From the NCBI GenBank assembly GCA_900544395.1, contig UQVC01000007.1, positions 34,406-98,405 on the forward strand: a stretch of 64,000 nucleotides of DNA. Direction: 5' to 3'. The notes under the pieces are model-generated. The model saw only the letters and a list, made by a program, of their open reading frames with translations. It searched no databases and had not been told where the DNA came from. Shown here one piece after another: positions 17,390 through 25,218 of this stretch; within the stretch, counting starts at the first letter, position 1, and each line of letters begins with the position of its first letter. The position numbers were made by a program, and so were the translations under genes. This DNA comes from an uncultured Ruminococcus sp. (GTDB lineage Bacteria > Bacillota > Clostridia > Lachnospirales > Lachnospiraceae).

Positions 17390-17926
17390 TCAAGACTGCG
17401 AGCTTCTTTTCATACTCTCAAATGTTCCGCAGTACTTATCTGTCAACGTGGTGATCCACCCCTCCTTTGTATGGGGAATGCTGAACAATGTCACCGGCCA
17501 CATATGTGCCCAGATCACATCTTTCTCTATGCTGTTCAAATCAAACAAACGACAGGCATGTGAGAGCGCTGTTTTCGGATGCGTCAGCCCGTGAAACCGC
17601 TTCCCCGTCTCCTTTGCATGAGTATGCCAGTCATACAAAAACAGATCATGCAGCATTCCTCCCCTGGCTGCCGATCTGGCATTCAGATGCAGAAATCTGC
17701 ACCATACATAATTATAGTAAGCGACATGAAGGCAATGCTGGTAGCAATTCGTTGTTCCGTGGTGAGGGTATAACTTCATACGAAGTACCACCGGATGTTT
17801 TGCAAGATCCTCAATACATTCCCAAAATTCTTCCTCCCACTTCCGCTTCCTCAACAGGAACGCTTCTTTGTGCTTTCTGATATAAATACTCTCCAGCTTT
17901 TTGATCATACGATACCATAACTTCAA
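17390..17926 (-). CDS. HD-domain phosphohydrolase-like protein
   Basis: 178-residue soluble protein. It shows the HD superfamily layout: a histidine-rich segment HHGTTNCYQHCLHVAYY, the doublet in GGMLHDLFLYDW, HGLTHPKTAL with further histidines, and a late aspartate in TDKYCG. Metal-dependent phosphohydrolase activity is likely, the substrate is unknown. Start is TTG at 17926, spaced correctly from AAGGAGTG; an ATG at this position is absent. It is separated from the LysM gene by only 130 bases but that gap includes the LysM gene's own leader. Confidence 0.75.
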   Translation of the reverse strand: MKLWYRMIKKLESIYIRKHKEAFLLRKRKWEEEFWECIEDLAKHPVVLRMKLYPHHGTTNCYQHCLHVAYYNYVWCRFLHLNARSAARGGMLHDLFLYDWHTHAKETGKRFHGLTHPKTALSHACRLFDLNSIEKDVIWAHMWPVTLFSIPHTKEGWITTLTDKYCGTFESMKRSSQS

Positions 17927-18157
17927 AATTTTTCACTCCTTTTTCCACAGACATTTTGTTTTCTGAACCAGTTTTCCACATTTTCTGCGTCATATTTTCA
18001 CAATACTTATATTGTACCACCGAACCCAAAAGATTTCCCGACATTTCCTCCATTTTTGTAGACTCTGAACAAATTCTATGATATAAATATACAATAAGAA
18101 TCTATTTATAAGTCTGTCACTTGTAAATATAAACCAAAGAAAGAGAGGGGATTTCCT

Positions 18158-18469
18158 ATGGCATTTTGCAAAAACTGCGGTACGCAGATCGATGACAAGG
18201 CTACCATCTGTCCGAACTGCGGAACTGCTCAAAACACCGTAACACCAAACACACCTCCACAGGTAACTGACAATGGCGGCTTTCTCTGGGGATTGTTAGG
18301 CTGCTGTATCCCGATTGTAGGTCTTGTCTTATTCCTTGTGTGGAAAGACACAAAACCAAAAACTGCCAAAGCTGCCGGAATCGGAGCATTGGTCAGTGTC
18401 ATCATTGGTATTTTGTGGTACATTCTGGTCGCTGTGGTCGGAGTCGGCATTGCCAGCATGGGATTCTAA
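18158..18469 (+). CDS. Zinc-ribbon membrane protein
   Basis: 103 residues. An N-terminal zinc ribbon (CKNCG at 4-8 and CPNCG at 19-23, four cysteines) is followed by a proline/threonine-rich linker and two hydrophobic helices (about 43-62 and 75-100). Such proteins are common in Firmicutes; the role is unknown. RBS AGAGAGGGG precedes the ATG. It is divergent from the HD gene and six bases ahead of the DUF2085 gene, with which it forms a short operon. Confidence 0.75.
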   Translation: MAFCKNCGTQIDDKATICPNCGTAQNTVTPNTPPQVTDNGGFLWGLLGCCIPIVGLVLFLVWKDTKPKTAKAAGIGALVSVIIGILWYILVAVVGVGIASMGF

Positions 18470-18475
18470 GATCTT

Positions 18476-18832
18476 ATGAAAAACTGGATCTACAAATGGC
18501 TTCCGATCATATTCGGCTGTCATTGCCGAAGTGACCGTTCCTTTTACTGGAAGGGGACACAGTTTCCCATCTGTGCCAGATGCACCGGAGAACTGGTCGG
18601 CATTCTATTATGCCCGGTTACGTTCCCGTTAGTTTCCTGGTCTCTCTGGATTTTTGCAGCTTTGATGCTGCCTATGATCCTGGATGGAATCATTCAGATG
18701 CTGACATCCTACGAAAGCAACAACCGCCGGAGATTTTTGACCGGCCTGTTGTTTGGATATGCACTGATGAGACTGTTTCTGGTCTCCACTATATGGACAT
18801 TCCACTTTGGCTACCATTTAGTTCCAAAGTAA
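18476..18832 (+). CDS. DUF2085 family membrane protein
   Basis: 118 residues. The family motif is visible: GCHCRSDRSF then FPICARCTGELVG, with the paired cysteines that may bind a metal, followed by three hydrophobic helices. Function unknown. It closely follows the zinc-ribbon gene and is followed at once by a terminator. Confidence 0.8.
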   Translation: MKNWIYKWLPIIFGCHCRSDRSFYWKGTQFPICARCTGELVGILLCPVTFPLVSWSLWIFAALMLPMILDGIIQMLTSYESNNRRRFLTGLLFGYALMRLFLVSTIWTFHFGYHLVPK

Positions 18833-18878
18833 AAATACCCTGGCACAGGATGCTCATTCCTGCCGCCAGGGTATTTTT
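18831..18878. terminator. Bidirectional terminator
   Basis: Perfect 13-base inverted repeat AAAAATACCCTGG / CCAGGGTATTTTT with a 22-base loop, between the convergent DUF2085 and transketolase genes; A and T runs on the two sides let it serve both. Confidence 0.9.
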
Positions 18879-18887
18879 CTGTTTCTT

Positions 18888-19826
18888 TTATACGAATGCT
18901 TTGATCTTCTGATAGATACTTTCTGTATCCAGTCCATATTTTGCGATCAGCTCCAGGGCTGGTCCGGACTCGCCATATGTGTCGTTGATTCCGATCTTCA
19001 GTACCTGTGTCGGCGCTTTCTCTGAAAGCACGTCACATACTGCGCTTCCAAGTCCTCCGATTACGGAGTGCTCTTCCACTGTCACAACTTTTCCAGTTGC
19101 CTTTGCTGCTTCTACGATCAGCTCTTCATCCAGAGGTTTGATTGTGTGGATGTTGATCACTTTCGCATCGATTCCATCTGCTGCCAGCTTCTCGGCTGCT
19201 TCCAGACAGTTGGAAACCGGAAGTCCTGTTGCAACGATCGTCAAATCTTTTCCTTCTCTTAAAACAACACCTTTTCCGAGTTCAAACTTGTAGTCTTCTC
19301 TGTCATTGATCACCGGAACTGCCAGACGTCCGAAACGCATATAAACAGGTCCTACGTGCTCGTAAGCCGCTTTTACCGCTGCTCTTGCTTCCACATCATC
19401 GGAAGGGTTGATTACAACCATTCCCGGGATCGTTCTCATCAGAGCGATATCTTCGTTACACTGGTGTGTCGCACCGTCTTCTCCTACGGAGATTCCCGCA
19501 TGCGTCGCACCAATCTTTACATTCAGCTTCGGATATCCAATGGAGTTTCTGATCTGCTCGAATGCACGTCCTGCCGCAAACATGGCAAACGAACTTGCAA
19601 ACGGCACTTTTCCGGCTGCTGCAAGACCTGCCGCAACTCCCATCATGTTACTTTCTGCAATTCCGCAGTCGATAAATCTCTCCGGATGTGCTTTTTTAAA
19701 CACTCCTGTCTTTGTAGCTGCTGCAAGGTCTGCATCCAATACAACTACATTTTCATGTGCAGTTCCGAGTTCGGCCAAAGCATTTCCATAACTGTCTCTT
19801 GTTGCGATTTTCTTTACATCTGACAT
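18888..19826 (-). CDS. Transketolase, C-terminal subunit
   Basis: 312 residues, the pyrimidine-binding and C-terminal part of a split transketolase. Landmarks: DADLAAATKTGVFKKAHPERFIDCGIAESNMMG (key part FIDCGIAESNMMG), GEDGATHQCNEDIALMR, and VTVEEHSVIGGLGSAV. Together with the upstream N-terminal subunit it carries out two-carbon transfers of the non-oxidative pentose phosphate pathway using thiamine diphosphate. The start overlaps the end of the N-subunit gene by 13 bases, with AGGTGAAGC as ribosome site, so both halves are made together. Confidence 0.95.
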   Translation of the reverse strand: MSDVKKIATRDSYGNALAELGTAHENVVVLDADLAAATKTGVFKKAHPERFIDCGIAESNMMGVAAGLAAAGKVPFASSFAMFAAGRAFEQIRNSIGYPKLNVKIGATHAGISVGEDGATHQCNEDIALMRTIPGMVVINPSDDVEARAAVKAAYEHVGPVYMRFGRLAVPVINDREDYKFELGKGVVLREGKDLTIVATGLPVSNCLEAAEKLAADGIDAKVINIHTIKPLDEELIVEAAKATGKVVTVEEHSVIGGLGSAVCDVLSEKAPTQVLKIGINDTYGESGPALELIAKYGLDTESIYQKIKAFV

Positions 19827-20650
19827 AATGCTTCACCTACTTTCTCTAAATCTGCCATTGCTACTGCATATTCTTCATCATTTGGCGCTTTTCCGTGCCA
19901 TCCTGCCTGATTTTCCATGAACGAAACGTCTTTTCCTTTGATCGTCTTTGCGATGATCGCTGTCGGGCATCCTTTGACTGTTTTTGCCTCTTTGAATGCG
20001 GCATCGATCTGATCAAAGTCATTTCCGTCGATATTGATCACGTGGAAGTTGAACGCTTCAAACTTCTTATCGATCGGATACGGAGAATTGACCTCATCGA
20101 TCGCACCATCGATCTGAAGATTATTATTGTCCACGATCACAACCAGATTGTCCAGTTTCTGATGAGCTGCCAGCATGGCTGCTTCCCAGACCTGTCCCTC
20201 CTGGATCTCACCGTCTCCAAGCAGGGTATATACTCTGTAATCTGCATTGTCCAGTTTTCCGGCGATCGCCATACCAACTGCGGCGGAAATTCCCTGTCCC
20301 AAAGATCCGGAAGACATATCCACACCAGGAATATGCTTCATATCCGGATGTCCCTGCAGATAAGATCCTGTGTGACGCAGTGTCTTTAAATCTTCCACCG
20401 GGAAATATCCTCTCTGTGCCAATACGGAATATAATCCCGGAGCTGTATGTCCTTTGGACAGGACAAAACGGTCACGGTCTGCCTTTTTCGGCTCACTTGG
20501 ATCAATATTCATCTCCTCAAAATAGAGATACGTAAAAATGTCTGCTGCTGATAAAGATCCGCCCGGATGTCCGGCTTTTGCGCTGTGTACCGCTGTCACG
20601 ATCCCTTTGCGGACTTCATTTGCAGTTTTCATCAATTCTAATTTGTTCAT
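19814..20650 (-). CDS. Transketolase, N-terminal (thiamine diphosphate-binding) subunit
   Basis: 278 residues. The ThDP-binding signature GDGEIQEGQVWEAAM with downstream NN (VDNNNLQ) is clear, as are SAKAGHPGGSLSAADIF and the GHTAPGLY substrate segment. Split transketolases of this kind are common in Clostridia and archaea. AGGAGGCAATC precedes the ATG, 15 bases after the transaldolase stop. Joined with transaldolase, it supplies the non-oxidative pentose phosphate branch. Confidence 0.95.
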   Translation of the reverse strand: MNKLELMKTANEVRKGIVTAVHSAKAGHPGGSLSAADIFTYLYFEEMNIDPSEPKKADRDRFVLSKGHTAPGLYSVLAQRGYFPVEDLKTLRHTGSYLQGHPDMKHIPGVDMSSGSLGQGISAAVGMAIAGKLDNADYRVYTLLGDGEIQEGQVWEAAMLAAHQKLDNLVVIVDNNNLQIDGAIDEVNSPYPIDKKFEAFNFHVINIDGNDFDQIDAAFKEAKTVKGCPTAIIAKTIKGKDVSFMENQAGWHGKAPNDEEYAVAMADLEKVGEALCQM

Positions 20651-20665
20651 GATTGCCTCCTGCTT

Positions 20666-21319
20666 TTACTCTCCGAAAACAGCTTTGTAATCTGCCTGGA
20701 ATTTTTCAATTCCGGCGTCTGTCAACGGATGATGTGTCATCTGTTCGATTACCTTATAAGGCACTGTCGCAATGTCAGCGCCTGCCAGTGCACAGTCTGT
20801 AATGTGGATCGGATTTCTTACGCTTGCGGCAATGATCTCCGTATCAATTCCTGCCACTTCAAAGATCTGAGCGATCTCTGCGATCAGGTCTGTACCTCTT
20901 ACGGAAATATCATCCAGTCTTCCCAAAAACGGAGATACATAGGTTGCACCTGCTCTTGCTGCCAGAAGTGCCTGATTGGCAGTAAAGATCAAAGTAACAT
21001 TGGTCTTGATTCCTTCTGCTGAAAGGACTTTACAAGCCTTTAATCCTTCCACAGTCATCGGAATCTTGACTACCATATTCGGATGGATCTTTGCGATCTC
21101 ACGGCCTTCTTTGATCATACCTTCTGCATCGACAGTTGTCGCTTTCACTTCTCCGCTGATCGGTCCGTCTACGATCGATGCGATCTCTGCGATCACTTCT
21201 TCAAAGACACGTCCCTCTTTTGCGATCAGAGATGGATTCGTCGTCACTCCGCAGATCACACCCATATCATTTGCCTTTTTAATATCCTCTACATTCGCTG
21301 TGTCAATAAAAAATCTCAT
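20666..21319 (-). CDS. Transaldolase-like protein (TalC/FSA type)
   Basis: 217 residues, the small TalC / fructose-6-phosphate aldolase class. The N-terminus FFIDTANVEDIKKAN, GVTTNPSLIAKEG, the Schiff-base lysine in VVKIPMTVEGLKA, and YVSPFLGRLDD are all present. Whether it acts as transaldolase or as fructose-6-phosphate aldolase cannot be told safely; its operon position ahead of transketolase favours transaldolase. I place the start at 21319 because AAGGAGG is 8 bases ahead of it; the longer frame starting at 21337 includes the ribosome site. Confidence 0.92.
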   Translation of the reverse strand: MRFFIDTANVEDIKKANDMGVICGVTTNPSLIAKEGRVFEEVIAEIASIVDGPISGEVKATTVDAEGMIKEGREIAKIHPNMVVKIPMTVEGLKACKVLSAEGIKTNVTLIFTANQALLAARAGATYVSPFLGRLDDISVRGTDLIAEIAQIFEVAGIDTEIIAASVRNPIHITDCALAGADIATVPYKVIEQMTHHPLTDAGIEKFQADYKAVFGE

Positions 21320-21362
21320 TGTCCGTTCCTCCTTCATATTTTCATCAATCTGTTATGATTCG

Positions 21363-21390
21363 ATTATATCACTTGGGAGAAACAGGTCAA
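21363..21390 (-). promoter_or_regulatory. Promoter of the transaldolase-transketolase operon
   Basis: Minus strand TTGACC (21385-21390), 16-base spacer, TATAAT (21363-21368), 44 bases upstream of the transaldolase start. It lies downstream of three AT-rich palindromes. Confidence 0.75.
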
Positions 21391-21398
21391 TAGACCTC

Positions 21399-21514
21399 AA
21401 AATTATTAGTAATTTTGCCGAACTAATAATAGCACATTATTAGTAGAAAAACTACTGTTTCCTTCATAATTCCTGAAAACTCATTCGATAGTATGCTATA
21501 TTATTACTAATAAT
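21399..21514. promoter_or_regulatory. Cluster of ATTATTA-type palindromes
   Basis: Copies of a heptamer ATTATTA and its complement TAATAAT: 21402-21416 (ATTATTA-G-TAATTTT), 21422-21444 (everted pair ACTAATAAT ... ATTATTAGT with 5-base spacer), and 21500-21514 (perfect 7-1-7 ATTATTA-C-TAATAAT, touching the stop codon of the upstream regulator gene). All are upstream of the transaldolase promoter. The protein that binds is not known; the central CG usual for LacI-type operators is absent. Confidence 0.55.
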
Positions 21515-22627
21515 TTATTCTTTTGTATTAATTTTTCTTTTTTTCAAATTGGGATACCCCGTTGTGCCGCGCATGACGATCTGCGGCTCATATTCTATAT
21601 GATAAATGCTTACCGGTTCGATTCCTGCGCACTGTTCGCTGCGTGCTTTCATCTTTTTCATAATGATGTCACATGCATCCCTGCCTTTGTGGATCACAAA
21701 GTGTTCCACCGTTGTCAGCGCAATATGATGCATTCTCGCAAACAGGGTATTGTCACATCCCATCACGGACATATCCCCCGGCACCTTATATTTTTCCTCA
21801 TACAACGCGTCCAGAATCCCAAATGCGATCATATCATTCAGTCCTACGATCGCGGTCAGATCCGTCCTCTCCCTGAGCAGCTCCCTGGTCAGATCATAAC
21901 CGATCCGGTATTCTGAATCGATCCCCGGAAGATCTTTGTCGATCTGCTCATCTGCTGCTTTGATCACCACATTATCACCAAGACCGGCTTCCTGAAATTC
22001 TTTCAGAAATCCTTCCACCCGCTTGGAACGCTGCTTTTGCCTCACGGTCAGCGGAGGAGCAATATAGGCCACCTGTTTGTGTCCCAGATCCAGAAGATGC
22101 CTTGCCATGATCCGTCCCAGCTTGGAGTTGTCTAACTCTACCGCATCCACATTCAGGTGCTCATTCTGATTGTTGATGACAGCAATGGGAATCCTGCGCG
22201 CCAGCTCCTCTACTGTCTTCATAAAACAACTGCTCGGGTTGCACGTATAGATCACACCCTGCGGATTCAGTGACGGCATCATCTTCAAGTACCGTTCTTC
22301 CATCTGCAGATCTCTTTGTGTATTACATACAAACAGCCCGAATCCCTGCTCCGTCGCTCTTGCCTCAATCCCCTGAAGCAGCATCACATAATACGGATTG
22401 GTCAGATTCGGGCAGAATACTACCAGAAGCTTTTCCCTGCGGCTTTCTTTCTGCGTCCGCCGTTTGGGAAGGACATATCCCAGTTCCAAAGCGGCAGACT
22501 CTACTTTCTGGATCACCTCTCTGGAAAAAGAAACATTATATTTCTTATTCAGGATCATCGAGACAGTGGTCTGAGAGACTCCGGCACGCTTTGCCACATC
22601 CGAAGATGTCACTTTCTTTTTGTTCAT
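21515..22627 (-). CDS. LacI/GalR-family regulator
   Basis: 370 residues. Helix-turn-helix and hinge VTSSDVAKRAGVSQTTVSMILN (key part VAKRAGVSQTTVSMIL), then a sugar-binding-type effector domain (LLVVFCPNLTNPYYVMLLQG, LTAIVGLNDMIAFGILD, GDMSVMGCDNTLFARM). The gene lies between recR and transaldolase, 20 bases after recR, so it may be made as part of the replication/repair transcript while controlling the pentose phosphate genes after it. AGGGAAGAAAC precedes the ATG. The effector is unknown. Confidence 0.9.
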   Translation of the reverse strand: MNKKKVTSSDVAKRAGVSQTTVSMILNKKYNVSFSREVIQKVESAALELGYVLPKRRTQKESRREKLLVVFCPNLTNPYYVMLLQGIEARATEQGFGLFVCNTQRDLQMEERYLKMMPSLNPQGVIYTCNPSSCFMKTVEELARRIPIAVINNQNEHLNVDAVELDNSKLGRIMARHLLDLGHKQVAYIAPPLTVRQKQRSKRVEGFLKEFQEAGLGDNVVIKAADEQIDKDLPGIDSEYRIGYDLTRELLRERTDLTAIVGLNDMIAFGILDALYEEKYKVPGDMSVMGCDNTLFARMHHIALTTVEHFVIHKGRDACDIIMKKMKARSEQCAGIEPVSIYHIEYEPQIVMRGTTGYPNLKKRKINTKE

Positions 22628-22647
22628 GTTTCTTCCCTGCCTGTCTA

Positions 22648-23244
22648 TTAGAGCTCTGTCCGGCCTTCCAGCGCACGAAGAAGCGTCACTTCATCTATAT
22701 ACTCCAGGTCTCCTCCAACGGGAACACCACTTGCGATCCTGCTGACTTTAATCCCGGTCGGCTTGATCAGCTTACTGATGTACATCGCTGTCGTTTCCCC
22801 CTCCAGACTGGAATTGGTCGCCACGATGACTTCATCCACATCCTGCTGCAGCCGCTCCATCAACTCTTTCAGACGAATATCTCCAGGTCCGATCCCAAGC
22901 ATCGGCGAGATGGCTCCATGCAGCACATGATAGACTCCATTGTATTTTCCGGTCTTCTCATATGCCGCCAGATCTCTTGGAGTCTCCACCACCATAATGG
23001 TTCTCTGATCCCGGTCCGGGTTACTGCAGATGGGACATAACTCCCGATCTGTCAGCGTACAGCACTGGGCGCAGTAGCGCACATTATTTCTGGCATCGAC
23101 CAGCGCCTTTGCAAAATTCTCAACCTGCTCCTTCGGCATATTGATGATATGGAATGCAAGCCGCTGAGCAGACTTTGCACCGATTCCCGGAAGATGAGAG
23201 AACTCTTCGATCAGACGGCTGATTTGATTGCTGTAATAATCCAT
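22648..23244 (-). CDS. recR: Recombination protein RecR
   Basis: 198 residues, full length. Helix-hairpin-helix region LPGIGAKSAQRLAFHII, the C4 zinc finger YCAQCCTLTDRELCPIC and the Toprim domain MVVETPRDLAAYEKTGKYNGVYH (key part VVETPRDLAAYEKTG) are in order. Acts with RecF/RecO at single-strand gaps. 21 bases after ybaB, in the standard dnaX-ybaB-recR cluster. Confidence 0.97.
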   Translation of the reverse strand: MDYYSNQISRLIEEFSHLPGIGAKSAQRLAFHIINMPKEQVENFAKALVDARNNVRYCAQCCTLTDRELCPICSNPDRDQRTIMVVETPRDLAAYEKTGKYNGVYHVLHGAISPMLGIGPGDIRLKELMERLQQDVDEVIVATNSSLEGETTAMYISKLIKPTGIKVSRIASGVPVGGDLEYIDEVTLLRALEGRTEL

Positions 23245-23265
23245 TCTCTTTCACCTCGGTCCGGA

Positions 23266-23619
23266 TTAGAACATTCCCGGGATTCCGCCGCCAAGTCCTC
23301 CTGTCAGTCTGGACATTGCAGAGCTGGACTCTTCATCTACTTTGCGGAGCGCTTCGTTCGTCGCTGCCACGATCAGGTCTTCCAGCATTTCGATATCATC
23401 CGGATCCACCACTTCTTCTGCAAGCTTCACTTTCAGAACTTCTCTTTTCCCGGAAACTGTCACTTCCACCGCTCCGCCGCCTGCTGTTGCGGTAAATTCT
23501 TTTGCCTCCAGTTCTTTTGCCTGTTCTTCCATCTGACGCTGCATCTTCTGTGCCTGTTTCATCAGATTTGCCATGTTTCCCGGCATTCCTCCGCCAGGAA
23601 ATCCTCCTCTTTTTGCCAT
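23266..23619 (-). CDS. YbaB/EbfC family nucleoid-associated protein
   Basis: 117 residues. Glycine- and methionine-rich start (GFPGGGMPGNMANLMKQAQKMQ), long amphipathic helix rich in Gln/Glu/Lys, and the family strand KEFTATAGGGAVEVTVSGK (TATAGGGAVEVTVSG). Binds DNA as a dimer; the gene sits between dnaX and recR as it does in most bacteria, 3 bases after dnaX. Confidence 0.95.
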   Translation of the reverse strand: MAKRGGFPGGGMPGNMANLMKQAQKMQRQMEEQAKELEAKEFTATAGGGAVEVTVSGKREVLKVKLAEEVVDPDDIEMLEDLIVAATNEALRKVDEESSSAMSRLTGGLGGGIPGMF

Positions 23620-23622
23620 AAA

Positions 23623-25191
23623 TCAATCCTCCACTATGATTTCCATGTTGATCTTTTTCTCAATATCTACAAATGTATCCTCAAACCGGCGTCCTTCTTC
23701 TACGTGACGCACCTCTACTTCCACTTTCTTGCCGATCCTGTTTTCGATCAGACTCTCCAGCTCTTTGCGGCGCTCCTCTGCTCCTACAAAATCAGCTCCC
23801 AGAGCATCCGGCATCACGATCATCAAGCGGTTGTCTCCGGCAAGACTTAACCGTGCCTTTTTCAGATACGTCCTCAGCATCCCGGATGCTTCATCTGCAA
23901 TGGGTCGGAAGTTCTTCACAACCTGCTGGACATCCTCCGGCACTGCATTGGGAAGCTGCGGTTTTTCCTTTGGTTTGGCAGGCATCTGTCCGTCTTCTTT
24001 GACATAGACTACCCGCTCCTGCACACCCGCTCCTGCGCCTTGCTCAATCTTTTCTTCCAACGCGCGGATGCGGTCCAGGATCGAATCCGGCTTCGCCTCC
24101 ATCGCAGGAGTACAAAGCTTGATCAGCGCCACTTCCAACAGGACTCTCTTTTGCGCTGCATACTTCAGCTGACCTGACAATTCCGAAAAAATCCGGATAT
24201 CACGAAGCAGCATATCGGCTTCGACCATCTCTGCTTCTTCTTTCAGCTGCTGCATATTCTCTGTGGATACATCCAGAACATCCTCTATATTATCAGATGT
24301 CTTCACAAGAAGCAAGTTCCGCAGATACCACGTAAAATCTGTGGCAAGCTGTGTCAGTTCTCTCCCCTGCATCACCAGATCATCCACAAGATTGAGCGCC
24401 TTTGGCACATCCCGTTTGATGACACTGCGAAGAAGTCTGCTGAACACATCCGTATCCACGGCTCCCAGTACTTCCAGCACATTGTCATAGGTCAGCTTCT
24501 GCCCCAGGTAAAAGGCAATACACTGATCCAGAAGGCTTAACGCATCCCTCATAGAACCATCTGCCGCTTTTGCAATATAACGAAGTGCTTTTTCTTCCAC
24601 TTCCACCTGTTCTTCCTGCATCAGATCCCGCATCCGTCCTGTGATCGTCTCGATACTGATCCGTTTAAAGTCATAGTGCTGACACCGTGATAAAATCGTG
24701 ATTGGAATCTTATGCACCTCTGTTGTCGCCAGAATAAAGATCACATACTCCGGCGGCTCTTCCAGTGTCTTCAAAAGGGCATTAAACGCACCTATTGAGA
24801 GCATATGCACCTCGTCAATGATATAGACTTTGTACCGTCCTTCCGTCGGACGGTATGCCACCTCTTCCCGGATCTCACGAATATTGTCCACACCGTTGTT
24901 GGACGCTGCATCGATCTCGATCACATTCATCGACGTACCCGCTGCAATGGAACGGCACATAGCACATTCTCCGCAGGGACTTCCATTGACCGGATGCTCA
25001 CAGTTCACTGCCTTTGCAAAAATCTTGGCAACTGTTGTTTTTCCGGTTCCTCTTGTCCCGCAAAACAGGTAGGCATGTCCGATCCTGTTGGCCTCGATCT
25101 GATTTTTTAATGTAGTAATGATATGCTCCTGCCCTTTGACATCTTCAAATTCAACGGGACGGAACTTTCGGTAAAGCGCCGTATACGACAT
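23623..25191 (-). CDS. dnaX: DNA polymerase III subunits gamma/tau
   Basis: 522 residues. Clamp-loader ATPase: SYTALYRKFRPVEFEDV start, Walker A GTRGTGKT at 45-52, zinc ligands Cys64, Cys73, Cys76 and Cys79, Walker B IIDEVHML around 125-131, then the oligomerisation region and a C-terminal domain that would bind the polymerase. I saw no clear slippage site for making a short gamma form. Lies 27 bases after pfkA and heads the dnaX-ybaB-recR set. Confidence 0.96.
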   Translation of the reverse strand: MSYTALYRKFRPVEFEDVKGQEHIITTLKNQIEANRIGHAYLFCGTRGTGKTTVAKIFAKAVNCEHPVNGSPCGECAMCRSIAAGTSMNVIEIDAASNNGVDNIREIREEVAYRPTEGRYKVYIIDEVHMLSIGAFNALLKTLEEPPEYVIFILATTEVHKIPITILSRCQHYDFKRISIETITGRMRDLMQEEQVEVEEKALRYIAKAADGSMRDALSLLDQCIAFYLGQKLTYDNVLEVLGAVDTDVFSRLLRSVIKRDVPKALNLVDDLVMQGRELTQLATDFTWYLRNLLLVKTSDNIEDVLDVSTENMQQLKEEAEMVEADMLLRDIRIFSELSGQLKYAAQKRVLLEVALIKLCTPAMEAKPDSILDRIRALEEKIEQGAGAGVQERVVYVKEDGQMPAKPKEKPQLPNAVPEDVQQVVKNFRPIADEASGMLRTYLKKARLSLAGDNRLMIVMPDALGADFVGAEERRKELESLIENRIGKKVEVEVRHVEEGRRFEDTFVDIEKKINMEIIVED

Positions 25192-25218
25192 GTCTTACAC
25201 CTCTGTTTTCTAAGTCTT

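Noticed and set aside
17811..18053. 80-codon minus-strand frame ahead of the HD gene
   Set aside because: Overlaps the HD gene start and lacks a ribosome site; the HD frame has both site and family motifs.
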